Source: CAYPNP01 sp964412195
GTDB taxonomy: Bacteria; Acidobacteriota; JAAYUB01
Length of the DNA stretch: 64,000 nucleotides
Direction of reading: 5' to 3'
NCBI GenBank assembly: GCA_964412195.1
Contig: CAYPNP010000003.1
Coordinates: 124,001-188,000 of the forward strand
Under the pieces are notes generated by a model. The model did not search any database. It worked only from the letters and a program-made list of their open reading frames with translations, and was not told the DNA's origin. This document shows, in pieces, positions 1 to 7,555 of this stretch. A program made the translations under genes and the position numbers. How positions within the stretch are numbered: the stretch's first letter is position 1; each line of letters opens with the position of its first letter.

Positions 1-1
1 G

Positions 2-559
2 GCCACCGTGGCCGAGCCCCGCACCTGCCCGGCCGACCGGTTCTTCTGTCCCAATCACACCTGGTTCAAGATCCAGCCCGAGGGCCGCATCCGCGTGGGC
101 GTGGACGCCTTTGTGCTCTACTCGATGGGCGTCCCGGAGTCGGTGGAGCTGGCCGGCACCGGCGACATCGCCAAGGGGGCCCCGCTCTTCCGCCTGGAGG
201 CCAACGGCCACCAGCTGGTGATCCCCGCGGCGCTGGCCGGCCGGGTGACGGCGATCAACCAGGCCGTCCTGCGCGAGCCGCGCCTGATGGCCGAGGAGGG
301 CGACAACTGGGTGGTGGAGATGGAAGCCCAGGCCGTGGGCGCGGCCGCCGGCCGGATGAAGATGGCTGAGAAAGCGACCTTCTGGATCCGGTCCGAGCTG
401 GAGCGGCTGAAGGAATTCGCCGTCCGGTCCGCCTCTCCGCAGGCCGCCTGGGCCGAGTCCCTGGCGGATGGCGGTGCGGTCGTGCCGGCCGTGCTGCAGC
501 AGCTGGAAGAGCCGACCTGGCGGGAGTTCGAGCAGAGCTTCCTCCGCGCCGAGGAGTAG
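2..559 (+). CDS. GcvH-like (H-protein fold) protein, probably 5'-truncated
   Basis: The frame is open to the window edge, so the true start may lie outside; the first in-window start is GTG at 8. The protein resembles the glycine-cleavage H protein: an HTW-containing N-terminus, a VGVDAF segment, then a lipoyl-like hairpin (about residues 55-110) ending in NWVVEME. The segment aligning with the lipoyl-lysine region reads LEANGHQLVIP and has no lysine at the expected turn, so this copy is probably not lipoylated. The gene ends 12 nt before a four-cluster ferredoxin followed by NrfD. Such H-like proteins occur beside HybA/HybB-type modules, so I infer an accessory or electron-transfer role rather than glycine cleavage. 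Family fairly confident, function not. Confidence 0.6.
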   Translation, partial: ATVAEPRTCPADRFFCPNHTWFKIQPEGRIRVGVDAFVLYSMGVPESVELAGTGDIAKGAPLFRLEANGHQLVIPAALAGRVTAINQAVLREPRLMAEEGDNWVVEMEAQAVGAAAGRMKMAEKATFWIRSELERLKEFAVRSASPQAAWAESLADGGAVVPAVLQQLEEPTWREFEQSFLRAEE

Positions 560-571
560 GGAGCCGCCGAG

Positions 572-1354
572 ATGCCGAAAGCGATGCTGATCGATATTAC
601 GCAATGCATCGGGTGCGAGGCCTGCTCGGAAGCCTGCCGGGAAGTCAATCACCTGCCCAAGAACGGCCCGAAGCAGCTCTGCGCCGACACCTACGAAGTG
701 GTCGAGCAGATCGGCCCGGACCAGTACGTGCGGCGCCAGTGCATGCACTGCCTCAACCCGGCCTGCGTGAGCGTCTGCCCCGTCGGCGCCCTGGAAAAGA
801 ACGAGGAGTTCGGCTGCGTCACCTGGGTCGGCTCCAAGTGCCTGGGCTGCCGGTACTGCATGATGAGCTGCCCGTTCAACATCCCCCGCTACGAGTGGAC
901 CTCGCCCAATCCGGAAGTCCGCAAGTGCGTCTTCTGCCTGGAGCGCCAGAAGAAGGGGCAGCCGCCCGCCTGCGCCGAGGCCTGCCCCACCGGTGCCACC
1001 AAGTACGGCGACCGCGAGGCGCTGCTGAAGGAGGCGGCGGAGCGGATCGCGGGAAATCCAAAGGGCTACGTCAACCATATTTACGGCCAGACGGAGATCG
1101 GCGGGACGTCGTTCCTCTACCTGTCGCCGGTGCCCTTCGAGATGCTTCATCTGCCCAGCTCCCTGCCCACGGAGGAGATGCCCGACTACACCTGGAGGGT
1201 CCTCTCCCAGATTCCCCACATCGTGCTCATCGGCGGCGTGTTCCTCGGGGGCATGAAGTGGCTGACCAACCGCAAGAACGATATCCTCAAGGTGGAGTCG
1301 AAGCCGGCGTCGGCTTCGGAAGAACCGGCGGGCAAGGAGCAGCGCCATGATTAA
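572..1354 (+). CDS. HybA/DmsB-type ferredoxin with four [4Fe-4S] sites and a C-terminal membrane anchor
   Basis: 260 aa. Sixteen cysteines fall in four ferredoxin motifs: CIGCEACSEAC near the N-terminus, CMHCLNPACVSVC, CLGCRYCMMSC and the split CVFC...CAEAC. This is the layout of beta subunits that relay electrons between a catalytic subunit and a membrane quinone-reactive subunit. A hydrophobic stretch at about residues 213-229 (HIVLIGGVFLGG) gives a C-terminal membrane anchor as in HybA. A GGAG lies 8 nt before the ATG. It overlaps the downstream NrfD gene by 8 nt, so the two are translationally coupled. The catalytic partner (hydrogenase or molybdoenzyme) is presumably upstream, outside the window. 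Confidence 0.88.
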   Translation: MPKAMLIDITQCIGCEACSEACREVNHLPKNGPKQLCADTYEVVEQIGPDQYVRRQCMHCLNPACVSVCPVGALEKNEEFGCVTWVGSKCLGCRYCMMSCPFNIPRYEWTSPNPEVRKCVFCLERQKKGQPPACAEACPTGATKYGDREALLKEAAERIAGNPKGYVNHIYGQTEIGGTSFLYLSPVPFEMLHLPSSLPTEEMPDYTWRVLSQIPHIVLIGGVFLGGMKWLTNRKNDILKVESKPASASEEPAGKEQRHD

Positions 1355-2453
1355 GAAGATCCGCCTGTCCTTCTGGGGTGTCTTTGCCATCCTGACTATC
1401 GCCCTGGGCCTGGTCCTGACCGTGCTGCGCTTCAGCCAGGGCTTGGGGAAGGTGACCGCGTTGACGGACGCCTATCCCTGGGGCCTCTGGATCGGCTTCG
1501 ACGTCGTCTGCGGCGTCGGCCTGGCCGCCGGCGGCTTCACCATCGCCGCCATGGTCTACCTGTTCGGATTCGAGAAGTACCACCCCATCGTGCGGCCGGC
1601 GATCCTGACGGCGTTCCTTGGCTACGTGCTGGTCATCTTCGGCCTGATGTTCGACCTCGGCCGACCCTGGTCCATCTGGCACGCCATCATCATGTGGAAT
1701 CCGCGCTCGGTGATGTTTGAGGTGGCGTGGTGCGTCATGCTCTACACCACCGTGCTGGCGCTGGAGTTCTCGCCGGTGCTGCTGGAGCGGTTCAAGCTCC
1801 AGAAGGCCCTGCGCATCTACAAGGCCATGGTCATCCCGCTGGTGCTGCTGGGCGTGATCCTGTCAACTCTGCACCAGTCCTCGCTGGGCAGCCTCTTCCT
1901 GATCTTCCCCGAGAAGCTGCACCCGTTCTGGTACTCCCCGCTGCTGCCGGTCTTCTTCTACCTGTCGGCGATCTCCGTCGGTCTGGCCATGGTCATCGTG
2001 GAGTCGTTCCTGAGCTTCCGCGCCTTCGGCAAGCAGATCGAGTTCCACCTGCTGGACGACCTGGCCCGCTACATGGTGGCCATGCTGCTGCTTTACGCCA
2101 CGTTCAAGTTCGTCGACTTCCGCAACCGCCACGTCTTTCACCTGCTGTGGGAGCCGGGGCCCGAAAAGTGGTTCTTCTTCCTGGAAGTGGGGATCGGCAT
2201 CCTCATCCCGGTGGCGTTGCTGATGGTGCGCCGCCTGCGCCGCGACCCGCGGATCCTGTTCGCCTCCGCCGGCATGGTGGTGGCGGGCTTCGTGCTGAAC
2301 CGCCTGAACACCTCCATCACCGGCTTCGAGAGGTACCACGGCTTCGCCTACTTCCCGTCCTGGATGGAGATTTGCATCACCCTGTTCGTGGTGACCCTCG
2401 GCGTGGTGGCCTACCGTTTCGCGGTGAAGTATCTGCCGGTCTTTGAGCACTGA
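1347..2453 (+). CDS. NrfD/HybB-family quinone-interacting integral membrane subunit
   Basis: 368 aa, almost entirely hydrophobic with about nine or ten predicted membrane helices. Conserved-looking features are the AYPWGLWIGFDVVCG stretch after the first helix, RPWSIWH, and a late RLNTSITGFERYHGF segment typical of HybB-type NrfD proteins. These subunits pass electrons between a periplasmic Fe-S protein and the quinone pool. The start overlaps the ferredoxin stop by 8 nt, so this is the second half of a HybAB-like pair. Word repeats and then a strong rho-independent hairpin (2574-2607) follow the stop. Assignment to a hydrogenase rather than another respiratory complex is inference. Confidence 0.88.
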   Translation: MIKKIRLSFWGVFAILTIALGLVLTVLRFSQGLGKVTALTDAYPWGLWIGFDVVCGVGLAAGGFTIAAMVYLFGFEKYHPIVRPAILTAFLGYVLVIFGLMFDLGRPWSIWHAIIMWNPRSVMFEVAWCVMLYTTVLALEFSPVLLERFKLQKALRIYKAMVIPLVLLGVILSTLHQSSLGSLFLIFPEKLHPFWYSPLLPVFFYLSAISVGLAMVIVESFLSFRAFGKQIEFHLLDDLARYMVAMLLLYATFKFVDFRNRHVFHLLWEPGPEKWFFFLEVGIGILIPVALLMVRRLRRDPRILFASAGMVVAGFVLNRLNTSITGFERYHGFAYFPSWMEICITLFVVTLGVVAYRFAVKYLPVFEH

Positions 2454-2456
2454 GGT

Positions 2457-2570
2457 AATTGCGAATTGCGGATTGCAAATTGCGAATTGACCGATGACGG
2501 GTGACCGATGACCGATCGTAATCGTCGATCGTAATCGTGCTCGTAATCGTACTCGTGCTCGTGCTCGACC
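2457..2570. repeat. Word-repeat block, families A, J and C
   Basis: Three quasi-tandem words in series between the nrfD-like stop and its terminator: ATTGCGAATTGCGG-type (2457-2489), GACCGATGACGGGTGACC-type (2489-2515) and ATCGTAATCGTGCTCG-type (2514-2568). The same words recur in many other spacers of the window. No ORF of its own. Confidence 0.85.
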
Positions 2571-2573
2571 CCG

Positions 2574-2607
2574 CCCCCGGCCTCCCCGCCGGGGGCTTTC
2601 TTTTTTT
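2574..2607 (+). terminator. Rho-independent terminator of the HybA/NrfD operon
   Basis: Eight-base stem CCCCCGGC / GCCGGGGG with a 6-nt loop, followed by CTTTCTTTTTTT. It lies 120 nt after the nrfD-like stop. Confidence 0.85.
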
Positions 2608-2711
2608 CACCACGAAATACACGAAATACACGAAAGGTGTGAGCGAAACCAGACGGCAATCCTCGAATTCCTTCTGGATTGCTTTTGTGTGTTTCGTGTA
2701 TTTCGTGGTTT
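2608..2711. repeat. Family-B palindrome (CACGAAATA words)
   Basis: Left arm at 2609-2636 and right arm at 2682-2709 are inverted copies of CACGAAATACACGAAATA; the outer 18 bp (2609-2626 with 2692-2709) pair perfectly. Inside lies a second short inverted pair GCAATCC / GGATTGC, so the structure is nested. It sits just before the 3' end of the minus-strand lipoprotein gene. Confidence 0.85.
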
Positions 2712-2724
2712 CTGACTTGTGGTT

Positions 2725-3654
2725 TCAGTCGGCGTAGCGGATGGAGGCGCCGCCGAGGCCGGCGGCGACGGTGAGTTCCAGCCGCTGGGGGGCGCCGGCG
2801 TACTTGTTGGACGTGTACGTGTTGCCCACCTTCCGGAAATCCTGGTCGGAAACCTGGATGCCGGAGGTGTTGCCCTCGAGGTCGAGGCGCACGCCCAGCC
2901 GGCGGGGCAGCAGCACCTCGATCTGGCCGATGCCCACGGCCAGGTGGGCGCGCATGTTCCGGGTGCCCTCGCCGGAGAAGTCCAGCAGGGCGTGCCCGAT
3001 GCCGCCCTTGAAGTCGATCTCCGCCGGCGCCAGGTTCGACAATCCCCGCAGCTGCATCTCGCCCACGCCGCTGGAGGCCTCCAGCGCCTGGCAGGGGTCC
3101 GCCTGGGGGGAATCGGCCCACAGCTTGACCTCGCCGGCGCCCTGCTGCAGGATCAGGCGGCGGACGTTCAACCCGGTCAGGTCCAGTTTGTTCTCCCCCG
3201 CTCCCGTTTCGAAGCGCAGGTCCAGCGGCAGGCCGCCCGCCAGCGACAGGCCCATCCGGGTGTGCTCGGTGGAGAGCGTCTGGCCCTCGATGACGGCGGT
3301 CAGCGTCGCCGTGCCGCCGGCGGTTTTGCAGCGGACGGTGCGCGACATGTTGGCCGCGTCCCACTCGGTGTCCAGCGCGTAGAGCTGCCCGGGATCGGCC
3401 TGGTCGAGGGTCAGCCGCCCGGCGGCCAGCTTGGTGGTGACGGAAAGTTCCTTCTGGCCGCGCAGGGGCTCCGAGTCGTGCAACCGGCGGACCTGGGCCG
3501 GTCGCACGTTGACCTGGCCGCACCCCGCCGCCAGCAGCGCCGCCAGCGCCAGGACCGCCGCCATGCCCAGCCGGGCTCCGCGCCGGGCCGTCCGGGATCT
3601 CTCCCGGGGGAAAAGCAGGGAGTTGCTCCCGGCGGTGAGGGCGGGCGTGTCCAT
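2725..3654 (-). CDS. Lipoprotein with LiaF/toast-rack-like C-terminal beta domain
   Basis: 309 aa. The N-terminal hydrophobic stretch ends in a lipobox (LAALLAAGC, Cys at about residue 48), so the protein is probably a lipoprotein. The rest is a repetitive beta-rich domain (GAGENKLDLTGLNVRRL, GVGEMQLRGLSNL, GIGQIEVLLP) of the type seen in LiaF/DUF2154 and toast-rack proteins. The start ATG shares a base with the stop of the upstream DUF4097 gene (TGATG), so translation is coupled. Last gene of the ECF-sigma operon; probably a cell-envelope stress effector, by analogy with Lia systems. Confidence 0.75.
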   Translation of the reverse strand: MDTPALTAGSNSLLFPRERSRTARRGARLGMAAVLALAALLAAGCGQVNVRPAQVRRLHDSEPLRGQKELSVTTKLAAGRLTLDQADPGQLYALDTEWDAANMSRTVRCKTAGGTATLTAVIEGQTLSTEHTRMGLSLAGGLPLDLRFETGAGENKLDLTGLNVRRLILQQGAGEVKLWADSPQADPCQALEASSGVGEMQLRGLSNLAPAEIDFKGGIGHALLDFSGEGTRNMRAHLAVGIGQIEVLLPRRLGVRLDLEGNTSGIQVSDQDFRKVGNTYTSNKYAGAPQRLELTVAAGLGGASIRYAD

Positions 3655-5447
3655 CAGTTTTCCTCCTCGGCCTGGGGCTTCTCCTCGGGTTGAAAGTGGA
3701 TATCGCCATACACGGCCGTCCCCGTCAGGGTGGCTTGCTTGGGATCGCCGGCGAAATTCTGCCATACCAGCAGGCCGCCTTCGGCCGCCGGCTTGGGAGC
3801 CTCCCCGCCCAGGTCGGACCGGATCCGGCCGCCGGTGGAGGTGAGGCGGAAAAGCCGCTTCTCGGGGAAGGCGGGCAGGAAGAAGGTGATGTCGCCGCGC
3901 TCCGTGGCCGCCGCCACCTTGATCTTGGGATCGGCGGGCAGGCCATGGATGCTGATGTTGGCATTGCGGTTCTTCACGTCGACGGCGCCTGTCACCGCCC
4001 GGAGGATGATGGGGTCGGTGGAATTGACGATCTGCACCGGGCCGTCCACCGTGTCCAGCTCGCACTGGCACTTGTCCAGGACCAGGCCGGCGCCGTTGGT
4101 CCCGTCCACGAGGGACAGGCTGCCGCCGGTGGCCTCGCCCTGCACGCGCCCGCGGATCTGCTTCAGCTCGATGTCGCCGGAGCGGACCTTCAGGGTCAGG
4201 TCGCCCTGCAGGTCGGTGACCTGCACGTCCTCCCGGGCGTTCTCGATGCTGGCCGGGCCGCGAACGCCCTGCAGCCAGACGTGGGTTTCGCTGGCCGCCA
4301 CCTTCACCTCGCCGGTGATGTTCTCGCCCTCGATGGAGCCGTACTGGCCCTTGAGGTCGGTCAGCTTGCCGTTGATATCGGTGAGGTGGAGGGATCCGTT
4401 TTTGATTTCCGCCGCGACCAGCCCGGTGATCTTGTCCAGGTGGATCTTGGCATCGGTCCCCTTCACCTGGACGTCCCCGGTGACCTCGTTGAGGGAGACC
4501 TCACTGTAGCGGTCATTCACCTGCACGGCGCCGGTGTGGCCCGCCACCGTGATGCGCCCGTTGCGGGCGGACAGGACCAGCGGGTTCTTCAGTTCGCGGG
4601 CGGAGATGTCGCCGAAGCTGTTGTCGATCCGCACGGGCAGGTCCGGAGGCACCGCCAGGCGCACGGCGATCTCGCACGAGGTCCGCTCATCTTCCGGCTG
4701 GGGCAGGACGATGCGAAGCTGGCCGTCGGTGCTCTCGGAAGTCACCCGCAGCGCCTGGCCGGCGGCTTGGGCGGCGGCGTCGCTGTCGGCGTAGATCCTG
4801 GCGTCCAGCTTCACCTGGATCTTGTCCCCGGCTTCGGCCGGCACCAGTTCCACGGCCCCGTTGCTGTGGCTGAAGCTGATCGACTGGGCGTCCGTCAGGG
4901 TGATGGCCGATTCCATCTCCCGGCGGACCGAGCTCTTGAGCAGTTCCCGGACGTGGAACTTCTTGTTTCCGAATGGGATGGCGGGGATGCGGGACAGGTC
5001 CAGCTGGGCGATCTGCTGGCAGACCAGACCGGTGGGGATCAGGAAGAGCAGGAACACGATCTCACCGCCGTTGAGCCGCACCACGCGGCCGGGCAGCAGG
5101 GCGTCCACCAGCTTCCCGGCACCCATCACGATCAGGAAGAGGGGCCACCAGTTGCCCAGCAGTCGGAAGATGCCGGAGGTCGCGCCGGTGGTCCAGAGCA
5201 GGAAGAAGACGCCGAGGGCGATCCAGAGGAGGGCGGGGGACAGGGAACGCGGCCGGGTGTCGCCCGGGTCCGGGCGGAAATAGCGCCAGGTCTTGACGGC
5301 GCCGATCCAGAGGAAGAGGACCGGAAAGTACTTGCCGATGACCCGGAAGACCGACACGTGGCCGACCAGGTTCTCGTAGAGGAAGAAGCCGCCCAGCACG
5401 ATCAGGATCAGTCCAGCCTGGATGGAGCGGGCCGCGGTCTTGTTCAT
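3654..5447 (-). CDS. Membrane protein with LiaI-like helices and DUF4097-type beta-solenoid
   Basis: 597 aa. Five hydrophobic segments lie in the first ~150 residues, resembling the LiaI/LiaF membrane region (GLILIVLGGFFLYENL, PALLWIALGVFFLLW). The remaining ~440 residues form a long repetitive beta domain (SGDIELKQIRGRV, NGSLHLTDINGKL, YGDIHFQ) typical of DUF4097 putative adhesins. The start overlaps the preceding gene by 4 nt (ATGA) and the stop overlaps the next ATG. Probably displayed on the outer face of the membrane; ligand unknown. Confidence 0.75.
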   Translation of the reverse strand: MNKTAARSIQAGLILIVLGGFFLYENLVGHVSVFRVIGKYFPVLFLWIGAVKTWRYFRPDPGDTRPRSLSPALLWIALGVFFLLWTTGATSGIFRLLGNWWPLFLIVMGAGKLVDALLPGRVVRLNGGEIVFLLFLIPTGLVCQQIAQLDLSRIPAIPFGNKKFHVRELLKSSVRREMESAITLTDAQSISFSHSNGAVELVPAEAGDKIQVKLDARIYADSDAAAQAAGQALRVTSESTDGQLRIVLPQPEDERTSCEIAVRLAVPPDLPVRIDNSFGDISARELKNPLVLSARNGRITVAGHTGAVQVNDRYSEVSLNEVTGDVQVKGTDAKIHLDKITGLVAAEIKNGSLHLTDINGKLTDLKGQYGSIEGENITGEVKVAASETHVWLQGVRGPASIENAREDVQVTDLQGDLTLKVRSGDIELKQIRGRVQGEATGGSLSLVDGTNGAGLVLDKCQCELDTVDGPVQIVNSTDPIILRAVTGAVDVKNRNANISIHGLPADPKIKVAAATERGDITFFLPAFPEKRLFRLTSTGGRIRSDLGGEAPKPAAEGGLLVWQNFAGDPKQATLTGTAVYGDIHFQPEEKPQAEEEN

Positions 5448-6097
5448 GACCGATCGCCTCCGGTGATGCCGGTGCGGGGCTTGGAGGAGGCGGTTGAGGA
5501 GTGCTTGAACGCGGGCCAGGCCTGCCAGATCAGATAGCCGCCGCCGGCCAGCAGGATCAGCGGCCAGAGCTTGCCGAGGAACTCGAAGTTCACCACGTCG
5601 AAGTTATGCAGCAGGAAGAAGACGCCGAGCAGGATCAGGCCGCCTCCCCAGACCAGCTCGCCGTGCTGGAACTTGGGGCGGGGCATCGTGTCTCCGGCCA
5701 GGATGCCCGCCTGGAGCTTCTTGGCCATCCGGTACGCGTCGATGATGGTGTAGATGTAAAAGAGGATGCCGCCCAGGACGCCGAGCGCTTCCAGGCCCGC
5801 CGCATCCGCGAACAGGCCGATCAGGCAGAAGGCGGCGAACTGGTACAGCGCCCGCAGGTACGTCCCGTTGTAGATGGCCCCCAGCGTGGGAATGAGGCCG
5901 AGCCAGGCCGCCGCGGCCGGATTGATCGACCGGTAGGCCGGCGTCTTGGAATTGCGGTAGAACTTCACCGCCTCGCGGGCGCAGTCCGGGCAGACGTGGG
6001 CGGCATCCACCACCTGGTCGCACGCGCCGCAGATCGGGCGCTGGCAGAAGGTGCACTCCCCGACGGCTGCCTGATCCTGATGTTGATAGCAATTCAT
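5444..6097 (-). CDS. B-box-type zinc finger membrane protein with LiaI-like helices
   Basis: 217 aa. The N-terminal ~40 residues carry CxxC/H pairs (CYQHQDQAAVGECTFCQ, CGACDQVV, HVCPDC), a B-box-like zinc-binding module. Several membrane segments follow, including a C-terminal pair LVWGGGLILLGVFFLLHNF and LWPLILLAGGGYLIWQAW that resembles LiaI/DUF5668. A GAGGAG lies before the ATG. It overlaps the next gene by 4 nt. Third gene of the sigma-factor operon; probably a membrane partner of the envelope-stress module. Confidence 0.7.
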   Translation of the reverse strand: MNCYQHQDQAAVGECTFCQRPICGACDQVVDAAHVCPDCAREAVKFYRNSKTPAYRSINPAAAAWLGLIPTLGAIYNGTYLRALYQFAAFCLIGLFADAAGLEALGVLGGILFYIYTIIDAYRMAKKLQAGILAGDTMPRPKFQHGELVWGGGLILLGVFFLLHNFDVVNFEFLGKLWPLILLAGGGYLIWQAWPAFKHSSTASSKPRTGITGGDRS

Positions 6098-6109
6098 GGC
6101 CCTACTCCT

Positions 6110-6751
6110 CTACGCAAAGTTGATCATCGGACGATGGGTGTCCAGGGACTGGTTGATGTTCTTCCGGTCCGGCTCCCCGGGCTTCTTCTTGTTCTTGTCG
6201 TTGCTGCGGAACACGTCCTTCACCTGCTCCCAGTTGCTGCGGAAGAAGTTCCGGACGCGGTCGTTGGCCGCCTGGACGGACTCCCAGGTCTCCTGCGCGC
6301 TGGCGTACACCCGGACGGTGTGCATCAGCAGCCGGTTGCCGGTGTACTCCATCAGGTTGGCCAGGTTGCTCTCCTGGGTGAGCCGGGCCTGGGCGGGTTG
6401 GCCGGCGCGGAAGTACGCGTTGTAGGCCACCGACAGCAGGAAGAGCACCACCACGGCGGCGGCGGCCAGCTGGGGCAGGAACTGCCGGTCCACGTGCAGG
6501 TAGCCGGCCAGCCGGCCGAGGAACCCCTTCGGGGCGCGGCTGGTGGCGTCGAGGATCCGGTCCGCCAGGTCTGCCGGCGGATCGTACTCAGGGAAGGCGT
6601 GCAGGGCCGCCGAGGCCTCGCGCACGTTCTCCAGCAGCAGGGCGCAGAGGGCGCACTCGCGCCGGTGCTGCTCGAATTCCTGGAGCGCAGGCCCGGCCAG
6701 GGCTCCGTCCAGGTATTCGCTGAGCTGGTTTTCAAACTCGTTGCAATTCAT
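6110..6751 (-). CDS. Anti-sigma factor with zf-HC2 domain and one transmembrane segment
   Basis: 213 aa from the ATG at 6751, chosen because AGAGGAG lies 5 nt upstream (a GTG at 6757 is the alternative). An N-terminal zinc-binding anti-sigma domain contains CNEFENQLSEYLDG and HRRECALC. A hydrophobic segment (about residues 118-138, LAAAAVVVLFLLSVAYNAYF) gives a single membrane anchor, followed by an extracytoplasmic part. It starts 12 nt after the ECF sigma gene, the standard arrangement for a cognate pair, and by family should sequester that sigma factor at the membrane. Confidence 0.85.
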   Translation of the reverse strand: MNCNEFENQLSEYLDGALAGPALQEFEQHRRECALCALLLENVREASAALHAFPEYDPPADLADRILDATSRAPKGFLGRLAGYLHVDRQFLPQLAAAAVVVLFLLSVAYNAYFRAGQPAQARLTQESNLANLMEYTGNRLLMHTVRVYASAQETWESVQAANDRVRNFFRSNWEQVKDVFRSNDKNKKKPGEPDRKNINQSLDTHRPMINFA

Positions 6752-6763
6752 GACCACTCCTCT

Positions 6764-7363
6764 CTACTCGGCCGCGAGCGGGTTCGGCCCGGGCAGCTGT
6801 TGCAGCCGGCGCATGTTCATGATCCGCGCCAGCTCGATCCGGCCTCGGTTGATGCGGGACTTGATGGTCCCCAGCGGCGCCTTGGCGAAATCGGCGATCT
6901 CCTCGTAGCTGTAGCCCTCGAGCTCCCGCAGGATCAGCGCCCCGCGCAGGTCCGGGGACAGCTCCTGGAGGCACTCGTGCACGAACTTGATCTTCTCCCG
7001 CTGGTCCAGGAAGCCGGCCGGGTCCTTCTCGCCGCTGTGGAAGTCGAATTTCTCGAGTTCCTCGCTGCCGCCGGACTGGGTCCAGCCCTTCCGTTCCTTC
7101 CGCAGGTGATCGATGAGGTGATTCCGTGCCATGACCATCATCCAGCTCTTGAATTCTCCGCGGGTCCGATGAAAGTTGGCCAGGAAGCGATAGATCTTGA
7201 CAAAGACTTCCTGGGTCAGATCCTCGGCGCGGTCAAACCGTCCGGTGAAGCGATAGGCCAGGTTGTAGACGGCTCTCTGGTAGCGGGTCACCAGCAGTTC
7301 CCAGGCGCTTTCGTCTCCACCGAGGCAGCGGTCCACCAGTTGCAGATCCGTTGCGGGTTCCAA
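6764..7363 (-). CDS. RNA polymerase sigma factor, ECF subfamily
   Basis: 199 aa. A sigma-2 region lies at about residues 20-90 (DLTQEVFVKIYRFL, MMVMARNHLIDHLR). A sigma-4 helix-turn-helix sits at 135-185 (LSPDLRGALILRELEGYSYE, then TIKSRINRGR). The start is TTG at 7363, supported by AAGGAG 6 nt upstream; the in-register protein begins MEPATDLQLV. First gene of a five-gene operon with its zf-HC2 anti-sigma factor next. An ECF-type promoter (GGAAC-N17-CGTTC) lies about 30 nt upstream, consistent with autoregulation. Confidence 0.92.
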   Translation of the reverse strand: MEPATDLQLVDRCLGGDESAWELLVTRYQRAVYNLAYRFTGRFDRAEDLTQEVFVKIYRFLANFHRTRGEFKSWMMVMARNHLIDHLRKERKGWTQSGGSEELEKFDFHSGEKDPAGFLDQREKIKFVHECLQELSPDLRGALILRELEGYSYEEIADFAKAPLGTIKSRINRGRIELARIMNMRRLQQLPGPNPLAAE

Positions 7364-7394
7364 CCATCGCTCCTTTCATCTGCACCCAATCACA

Positions 7395-7422
7395 TGAACG
7401 ACGGGATGCACGGAAAAGTTCC
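7395..7422 (-). promoter_or_regulatory. ECF-type promoter of the sigma/anti-sigma operon
   Basis: On the minus strand GGAAC (7422-7418; extended GGAACTT) is separated by 17 nt from CGTTCA (7400-7395). This fits the GGAAC-N16/17-CGTY pattern common to many ECF factors, and the TTG start is 31 nt downstream. Confidence 0.65.
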
Positions 7423-7555
7423 ATGGGGGCTGGGTCGTATTGTACAACGGCCGGGAAGATCGCGCAAACGTCCCGTGGGAGGATGCGGGCCCGTGATATA
7501 ATCCGGCGATATTTCCCGATCTTCCCTTACCAAGGCAGGCGGAATGGAGGACGTC

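Noticed and set aside
3690..7501. Plus-strand open frames opposite the ECF operon
   Set aside because: Antisense shadows of five well-supported minus-strand genes with overlapping starts and ribosome-binding sites.
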